Source of the DNA: Guyanagaster necrorhizus
Lineage: Eukaryota > Basidiomycota > Agaricomycetes > Agaricales > Physalacriaceae
Reading direction: 5' to 3'
Assembly: GCF_019112545.1 (NCBI RefSeq)
Contig: NW_025064882.1
Location: forward strand, 1-59,843
Length of the DNA stretch: 59,843 nt
Positions 53,725 to 59,843 of the stretch are shown piece by piece (the stretch's first letter is position 1; every line of letters begins with the position of its first letter). The notes beneath the pieces were generated by a model, which was not told the DNA's origin, made no database searches, and saw only the letters and a list, made by a program, of their open reading frames with translations. Position numbers and translations under genes: made by a program.

Positions 53725-55056
53725 CTACAAGGAAGTGGAAGCTGACAAGCCTACACCAGAACTAGAACTCTCCCCCTGCCTCTTCAACTCCTCTATATTC
53801 TCATCTAGTCCCTTCAATATTGCCTCCCACAGATCTTTCATCTCCTGATTCTTCTCATTCCTGAAAAGCAGATGAGCCTTCTTCCAGGCCTCCAACTTGG
53901 ACTCTGAAAACAACTCTGAAGAAGATGACATATTGTCCAACCCATAATCATCCTGGAGACCTGCTATGGTACTACAGACATCCACCATCTCATCTGCCAA
54001 CTCATCCACACAATGCATCAACTTGTGTATTAACTTTAAAAGCTGGTGGAGACTGACAGAGACCTTCACACTGCTGATCACCTCACTCGCTGTGATGCTC
54101 TTGTTGAATGAACAGACAGTTTTCTTGATCTTGCAGTGAGAGCAAGTCCACCCTTGACTGGTGCTTTTGGTTACCAGTTGTGCATAACATTGTGCGCCAT
54201 TTTGATGATAGCATATACAACTTCCTGAAACCAAAAGCTAAGTTAAGCCATGAAAGAAAACCAAGACACTTACTCTCACCATCCAACAATTTCTTGTCCT
54301 CTGCTGATCCCACCACTTCCAACTTTGCCTGCTTTTTGGGGCTAACAATCACCTCTGTCCCACTGTTATCTACTATCCTCTTTGACCTGAACTTGCATTT
54401 ATGGCCCTTCTCCACTGGACCCACTGCCTTCTTCTCCTCCTGCACCCTCTTCCTTCTCTCCAGGGTCCTCTTGGATTCCTCAGACTCATCATCCCCCTCA
54501 GTCCCCTTCACCTGCTCATCATTGGACTCCAGAAGCATATGGTGAGTCACCTTCTTGAAGCAAAGACTAGGACCAGGATCATATTGTTCTGCCAACACTT
54601 GACACTGCCAAAAATTAATGGCCTCCATGGGGTCATCAGCAACCCATCCTCCATAATCATCCCCTCCAGCTCTACCTCCTCAGCCTCAGCCCTTACCACT
54701 GCCTCTGCAGCCTCCCTCTTCTCAGCCTCCCTTCAAGCCATCTCTCTCAACACCTTCTCTGCCTTCTTAGCCTGCATCTCTGCAGCTTGCCAAACCTCCT
54801 CTCTCTTCCTCTCCAATTTCTCCTTCTGCTCTTTTTTTCATGTCTCCCAGGCCACATGGTCCACCCAGACCTTTTTCTCCTGCTCTTGCTCCCTTTGCCA
54901 TTCTAAATGACTCTCTATGGCCTCCATATATTCTTTCTCTATGACCTCCCATTCTAGATGAAACAATTCCTTGGCCTCTTCAGGGCTATCAGAGGTGGAT
55001 CCCCTCACTAGAGGCTTGAGAGTGCATGAGCAACGATATGTGGCAAGTGATGACAT
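53725..55056 (-). pseudogene. Antisense accessory gene of Gy-B (copy in B5), two exons
   Basis: Best copy of the gene. ATG at 55056 (MSSLATYRCSCTLKPLVRG), SPEEAKELFHLEWE, a long Glu/Lys/Arg-rich coiled coil, ESNDEQVKG acidic stretch, KCKFRSKR basic motif. Intron 54225-54273 (GTAAGT...TTTCAG, 49 nt, phase 1, with a cttaac branch-like site). Exon 2 gives a Cys cluster ending TCSHCKIKKTVCSFNKS, a hydrophobic-heptad helix (LHQLLKLIHKLMHCVDELAD) and a Ser-rich end with TAG at 53725. Defects: two TGG-to-TGA stops and a 1-nt deletion near 54630. Predicted length is about 426 residues. The Cys pattern resembles fungal Zn-cluster proteins, so nucleic-acid binding is a guess. It starts about 110 bp from the PPT and 3' LTR. 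Confidence 0.75.
54225..54273 (-). other. Intron of the accessory gene (B5 copy)
   Basis: 49 nt with a GTAAGT donor, a cttaac branch-like motif and a TTTCAG acceptor on minus. The same 49-nt length and phase occur at 28139-28187 and 58914-58962. Removing it joins GE-R-SCICYHQ in frame. Confidence 0.75.
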
Positions 55057-55166
55057 AAGTGATGATGGTGATTTCAGATCAAGATACAAAACTCCTACAG
55101 CCACCAACAATCTTCCATGTGGCCCCACCAGCCATCAGGATCTGTGCTCTTGAGGGCAAGAACACT

Positions 55167-55178
55167 AAGGGGGGAATA
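55167..55178 (+). promoter_or_regulatory. B5 polypurine tract
   Basis: AAGGGGGGAATA lies one base before the 3' LTR. It is also the upstream region of the accessory gene, which is transcribed in the other direction. Confidence 0.75.
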
Positions 55179-55179
55179 C

Positions 55180-55676
55180 TGTTATGTGCATGCCACTGGC
55201 CTCTGTGTCACCTCAACCAACCACAAATTCAATCATGCTACCCACTGGACTCCAGCTGCTTCCCATTACCTACTAATTTCATTTCACTATTATCATTTCA
55301 TATCCATATTTCATATTGTAATATCTAGACCCCAAACTTGGTAGTGAATATTGACACTGGAACCCAATGGAACCCAACTCAGAATTAGCTACCATTAGTA
55401 TATAAAGCCATGTATATCACTGTAACTACTCAGTTTGAATATCAACTTGGATAGCTATCTACACTTTGCACTCACTTCAACTCCTCTCTATCTCGTCCAT
55501 CAGATTCTGCTCTGAGGGATATTCCTGTTCACTTCTCTGATAGAACTCTATTCTGTCTATCTAGATTCTTGGGCTCTGACTCAAGGGTGACATTGCCAAT
55601 AGCTTTGTTGATGCCCACACACTCTGCCAGACTCTGCATATGTGCTCAAGCCCACTTGATTGGCATGTTCTTAACA
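55180..55676 (+). repeat. B5 3' LTR (Gy-B)
   Basis: This 497-bp LTR runs TGTTATGTGCATGCC to TGTTCTTAACA. It contains the undisturbed form of the site where A5 inserted in the solo LTR (gcccacacactctgcc near 55612). Confidence 0.9.
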
Positions 55677-58200
55677 GCTTCTTCAAATAGCATGTCATGC
55701 CTTTTGGCCTCACAAATGCTCCAGCAGCATTTCAACAATTTATAAATGATATATTCTTGGACATGCTTGACAGATCAGTAGTAGTCTACCATGATGACAT
55801 CCTCATATATTCTGACAATCCAGAAGATCATCAGAAACATGTACATAAGATCCTACACAGGCTTAGAGCTAATGGACTCTACTGCAAAGGTTCCAAATGT
55901 GAATTCAACTAGAACTATATAAAGTATCTAGGCTACATTCTAACATCTGAAGGACTTTGCATGTCTGAAAAAAAAGTCAAAGCCATTGTTGACTGGCCAG
56001 TATGGCAAAAAGTCAAGGATATCCAATCTTTCCTTGGCTTCACCAACTTCTACTGTCACTTCATATATGGATATAGCAATATTATCATCTCCTTTACATG
56101 ACTCATCCACAAAAGAACTCCATGGAAATTTGATGACAAATGCTTGGCAGCCTTCAAAAAGTTGAAACAGGCTTTTACACATGCCTCCATTCTCACTCAC
56201 TGGGTCTCTGATTGAAAGATAGTAGTAGAAACTGATGTCTCCAATTATGCCATTGCAGCTATTCTCTCCATCTACCTTGAAGATAGCAAAATTCACCTGA
56301 TTGCTTTCTGCTCTCAGAGCCTCCACAATGCTGAACTCAACTATGACACTCATGACAAGGAGCTTCTAGCCATTTTTAAAGCTTTTAAACATTGGCAGCA
56401 CTACCTTGAAGGCTCTGCAGACTCTATCAATGTCATAACAGACCACAAGAACCTTGAATACTTTGCCACCACCAAGATTCTAATCCACAGACAAGTCTGC
56501 TGGTCTGAATACCTATCCCAGTTCAACCTAGTAATCCAGTTCCAATCTGGAAAACTTGGTGAGAAACCAGATGCACTTACTAGATAATGGAATGTTTACC
56601 CTAAAGAGAGGAACAGCCAATATGCTCAAGTCAATCTCCATAATTGCTGATCAGTGTTCACTCAAGAACAACTTTCTGCATCACTCCATGCAACCTATCT
56701 TGAAGGCTCTACCCTCTGAGCCAGTGCCATCATGGATATTGACAAGCTCTACATCAATATCAAATAAGCACAATCTTCTGACCCTATGTCCTCCAATGGC
56801 CTCCACCAGGCTAAGGCCACTTCAGAATTCTCTCTCTCTCAGTGATCCATTGATGAATCAGACATCCTCTGCTTTGAAGGCTGTATCTATGTCTCAGAAT
56901 CCAGAGATCTCTATCTCTGTATACTACAGAACAATTATGACCATATCTTGGCAGGCCATTTTGGTCAAAACTGGACATTAGAGCTAGTCCAGTAGAATTA
57001 CATCTGACCAAAGATGCATAAATATGTTTGACAGTACATTAAGTTCTGCACAGTTTGTGGATGCAACAAGGCACCTAGACACTGCCCCTATGGGTTACTC
57101 AAACCTCTACTGGTCTTCAAATAGTCATGAAATTCTATTTCCATAAATTTCATTGAACAACTATCAGACTCTAATGGATTTACTGCCATCTTAGTAGTCA
57201 TAGACTAAGCTAGCAAGCAAGCCATCTTCATCTCCACTCATGACACCATTAACTCTGCAGAGCTCACCCAACTTTTCCTTATCCATGTCTTCTCCAAACA
57301 TGAGGTATCCAGTCATATCACCTCAGATCATGGCTTTGAATTTGTTTCTCAATTTACTCATGCCTTAGCCATAGCTCTTGACATAGAACTCCACTTTACT
57401 TCTAGTTACCATTCAGAGGCCAACAGACAAACTAAATAGGCAAACCAAACTCTGGAACAATATATCCACATCTACTGCTCCTACCAACAGAACAACTGGA
57501 ACACTCTCCTACCCATTGCCAAGTTTACATACAACAATGCTCCTAATGCATCCACTGGAATTTCCCCATTTTTTGCCAACAAGAATTACCACCCTAACAT
57601 CACTATTCATCCTGAAAGAGACATTGTCTCTGCTCAGGCCTGAGACTTTGCAGTCAACCTTGATGAACTCCATCAAATATTAAAAGATGAAATCTCCAAG
57701 GCTCAGGCTTGCTATAAGACCTAAGCAGATAAGCATTGGATTCTGATGCCTCTGTTCACAGTGGGTGACAAGGTCTATCTCAGTTCCAAACATATCAAAA
57801 CCACCTGTCCAACCAAAGAATTCTTGGAGAAATACTTTGGCCCTTTCAAAATCATAGCCTAACTGGGTTTTCACTCCTTTATGCTGAGGCTTCCACCAGA
57901 TCTCTGGTCTATTCACCCAGTCTTCCATGTGTCACAATTAGAATCTGTAGAAGAAAACACTATCTCTAACTGAATCCAACCACTGCTGCTTCCAGTTGAA
58001 GTCGATGGAGAAGAACATTTCAAAATAGCCCAAATTCTTGACTTTAAACTGGACCACCAGTTCTGCTGCCCACTGCTGTACAAGATCCAGTGGCTAAGCT
58101 ACAAAGGTACCAACAAAGAGTTTGCTTGGTTACCAGCTTCTGAGTTCTCCACTGATGAATTCATTAAAGACTTTCACTATTGATACTCAGACAAACCAGG
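55677..58200 (+). pseudogene. B4 pol continued: RT, RNase H, integrase, chromodomain
   Basis: RT resumes at [17 protein letters not shown] with YHDD near 55790 (Leu to His; both Asp kept). RNase H follows (ETDVSNYAIAAIL, NTHDKELLAIFKAF), the integrase zinc domain (CTVCGCNKA near 57050) and core with SINFIE (first catalytic Asp is Asn, 57146-57148) and SDHGFEF, then the chromodomain (YKIQWLSYKG, EFAWLPASEFS, to about 58190). Stops are frequent. Confidence 0.87.
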
Positions 58201-58419
58201 ACCCTTGTTCAAAGTCATTCAAACATCCCATTCTTAATACAATGCTACTCTGGACACCACTGGCACTCCATCTTACTATTTCAATTCTAACCACTAATTA
58301 CCACTATTCAATCACCCCTTCTACACTTTCAAAGTTAAAAATCTTGCATTTACATTTTTGTCCACTACCAACATCTGATGCCCTTTTCTATATACATTTC
58401 ATATAAAATATTTTTATAA

Positions 58420-59736
58420 AGAAGTGAAACCTGATGAGCCCACACTAGAACCTGAACTCTCCCTCCACTTCTTCAACTTCTCTATATCCTCATTCAGCCT
58501 CTTTAACATCATCTTCTAAAGATTCTTCACCTCCTGATCTCTCTTATTCTTGAAAATCAGTCAGACCTTCTTCCAGGCCTCCATCTCAGACTCTGAAAAC
58601 AGCTCTGAAGGAGATGACATATCATTAGAATCATAGTCATTTTGAAGATCTGCCACAGTACCATGAATATCTGCCATCTTGTCCACCAACTCATCCATAT
58701 GATGCATCAACTTGTGTATCAATTTTGAAAGTTGGTGGAGACTGGCAGAGACCTCTATGCTACTAATCACCTTGCTTGTGGTGACACTCTAGTTGAATGA
58801 ACAGGTGGTCTTCTTAATCTTGCAATGCATGCAAGTCTGCCCACACCTAGCACCTTTGGTGGCTGGGCATACATAATAATGGGCACCATCTTGGTGACAG
58901 TGCACACAGCTTCCTGAGAACAAAGGCTAAGGCAAACTACACAAAAAAACCAAGACACTTACTTTTATCATCCAACAACACTTTGCCCTTCACCAGCCCC
59001 ACCACTTTCAACTTCACCCACTCCTTAGGACTAGCAACCACCTCTGTCTCACTGCCATCCACTATGCTTCTCAACCTGAACTTGCATTTACAGCCCTTCT
59101 CTGCCAGACCTGCCACCTTCCTCTTCTCCTCTCACACACTCTTTCTCCTCTTCAGGATTCTCTTAGATTCTTCTGACTTATCATCACCCTCAGTCCTCTT
59201 ATCTTGCTCACCACTGGACTCTGGAGGCATATGGCCAGTCACCTTTTTGAAGTGAAGACCAGGGCTAGGACTAAACTGTTCTATCAGCACTTGATGCAGC
59301 TGAAAATCAATACCCTCTATAAGAGTCATTTGCAACCCATCCTCTATAACCATCCTCTCCTGCTCTACCTCTGAGACTGAAGCCCTTGCTGCAGCTTCCA
59401 TGGCCTCCCTCTCCTCAGCTTTTCTTCAAGCCACCTCTCTCAATATCTCCTCTGCCTTCTTAGCCTGTCTCTCTATGGCCTGTCAGACCTCCTCCCTCTT
59501 CCTCTCTAATTCTTTCTTCTGCTTCCTTTTCTGCACCTTCTAGGCCACACAGTCTGCCCAGATCTTTTCCTCCCACTTCCACTCCCCTTGCTATTCCAAA
59601 TGACTCTCCACAGCCTCTATATATTCTTCCTCTGTGGCTTGCTATTCCAGATGGAATAATTCTTTGGCCTCTTTAGGGCCATCAGGGGTAGATCCCCTCA
59701 CCAGAGGATCAGGAGTGTGTGAGCAATGATATGTGG
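58420..59736 (-). pseudogene. Antisense accessory gene of Gy-B (copy in B4), start cut by Rep-C
   Basis: On minus: exon 1 (59736-58963) from about codon 6 (TYHCSHT), PEEAKELFHLE, coiled coil, MVIEDGLQMTLIE, QFSPSPGLHFKKV, SSGEQDKR, basic KCKLRS motif; intron 58962-58914 (GTAAGT...TCTCAG, 49 nt); exon 2 with the best preserved Cys cluster (SCVHCHQDGAHYYVC, TCMHCKIKKTTCSFN), then a helix (LHQLSKLIHKLMHHMDELVD). The start codon is separated by the Rep-C insertion at 59737. Stops are few. Confidence 0.72.
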
Positions 59737-59843
59737 TGATGTCCTTGGTAACAGCTAAGTGACTAAGAGAAGTGAATGAGGAATGAACTCTCAAACACCA
59801 ACACCTAACCACTCAATACACAATCACCAAATACAGTTGAGGT
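59737..59843. mobile_element. Rep-C copy 2, first 107 bp
   Basis: Begins TGATGTCCTTGGTAACAGC exactly where the accessory gene of B4 breaks, and is nearly identical to 10211-10317 (one difference seen). It continues beyond the window. High identity suggests that Rep-C moved more recently than its hosts. Confidence 0.75.

Larger units (their letters stand above)
38922..55676 (+). mobile_element. B5: complete Gy-B element nested in B4
   Basis: 5' LTR 38922-39419 and 3' LTR 55180-55676, PBS, gag, pol, chromodomain, accessory gene on minus and PPT are all present. The element is interrupted by a solo Gy-B LTR (44469-53252) that itself contains A5. Without these insertions it is about 8 kb. Five-base flanks ACTTC and GCTTC fit a target duplication. 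It has scattered stops, and more surviving CpG than B4. Confidence 0.9.
33809..59736 (+). mobile_element. B4: outer Gy-B element split by Rep-D and B5
   Basis: LTR 33809-34301, PBS 34304-34314, gag to about 35810, protease 35811-36862, Rep-D 36863-38659, RT start 38660-38921, B5 38922-55676, then RT, RNase H, integrase and chromodomain 55677-58200, and the accessory gene on minus to 59736 where Rep-C breaks it. The RT reading matches across the B5 insertion (target duplication ACTTC left, GCTTC right), which proves the nesting. The 3' LTR is outside the window. Confidence 0.88.

Noticed and set aside
1..59843. Host genes, tRNA or rRNA genes, CRISPR arrays
   Set aside because: None seen; all sizeable coding similarity is to the two Gypsy families, and the organism appears to be eukaryotic.

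Overview
This window looks like a transposon graveyard from a filamentous fungus. No host gene was recognised. The likely source is a basidiomycete (Agaricomycetes-like), and this assignment is inference. It rests on Ty3/Gypsy chromoviruses, a conserved 49-nt intron of fungal size, a charged coiled-coil plus Cys-cluster protein of a type I associate with mushroom genomes, and near-complete loss of CpG in the old copies, as expected from CpG-targeted methylation and deamination or a RIP-like process.

Two Ty3/Gypsy families (working names Gy-A and Gy-B) account for nearly all of the sequence. Gy-A has LTRs of about 435-470 bp (TGTTACGATT...GGGCTTAACA) and three overlapping ORFs: an extra ORF1 with a membrane segment, coiled coil and RG-rich tail; gag; and pol with a chromodomain. 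Gy-B has LTRs of about 490-500 bp (TGTTATGTGCATGCC...TTCCTAACA) and gag-pol with a chromodomain. Between pol and the 3' LTR it carries an intron-containing gene on the opposite strand. Both families appear to be self-priming: the PBS next to the 5' LTR is complementary to an 11-13 nt stretch of the LTR about 33-34 nt downstream of a TATA-like box, where the RNA should start.

Layout by position: 1-43, edge of a young Gy-B LTR; 44-4607, B1, defective Gy-B on minus with an inverted gag piece; 4608-7600, A1, Gy-A pol remnant on plus; 7601-11930, A2, Gy-A on plus, deleted inside and split by unclassified repeat Rep-C (10211-11560, with an N gap); 11931-12060, Gy-A-like LTR end; 12061-12690, unexplained AT-rich DNA; 12691-13727, B2, Gy-B RT/RNase H remnant; 13728-21016, A3, Gy-A on minus, split by Rep-D (16251-18109); 21017-26748, A4, Gy-A on plus; 26749-33808, B3, Gy-B on minus with all domains; 33809-59736, B4, Gy-B on plus, split by a second Rep-D (36863-38659) and by B5; 38922-55676, B5, a complete but mutated Gy-B; 44469-53252, a solo Gy-B LTR inside B5; 44910-53189, A5, a young near-intact Gy-A inside that solo LTR; 59737-59843, start of a second Rep-C.

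The insertions form a chain A3 > A4 > B3 > B4 > B5 > solo LTR > A5, seven levels deep, with B2 possibly an eighth. The inner levels (B4 to A5) are confirmed by both flanks. The outer ones are inferred from the left flank only, since their right halves lie outside the window. CpG content rises along this chain from almost none to normal in A5, so nesting order and CpG decay agree as relative clocks. The points most worth a second look are the antisense spliced gene of Gy-B, the extra ORF1 of Gy-A and the self-priming arrangement in both families.
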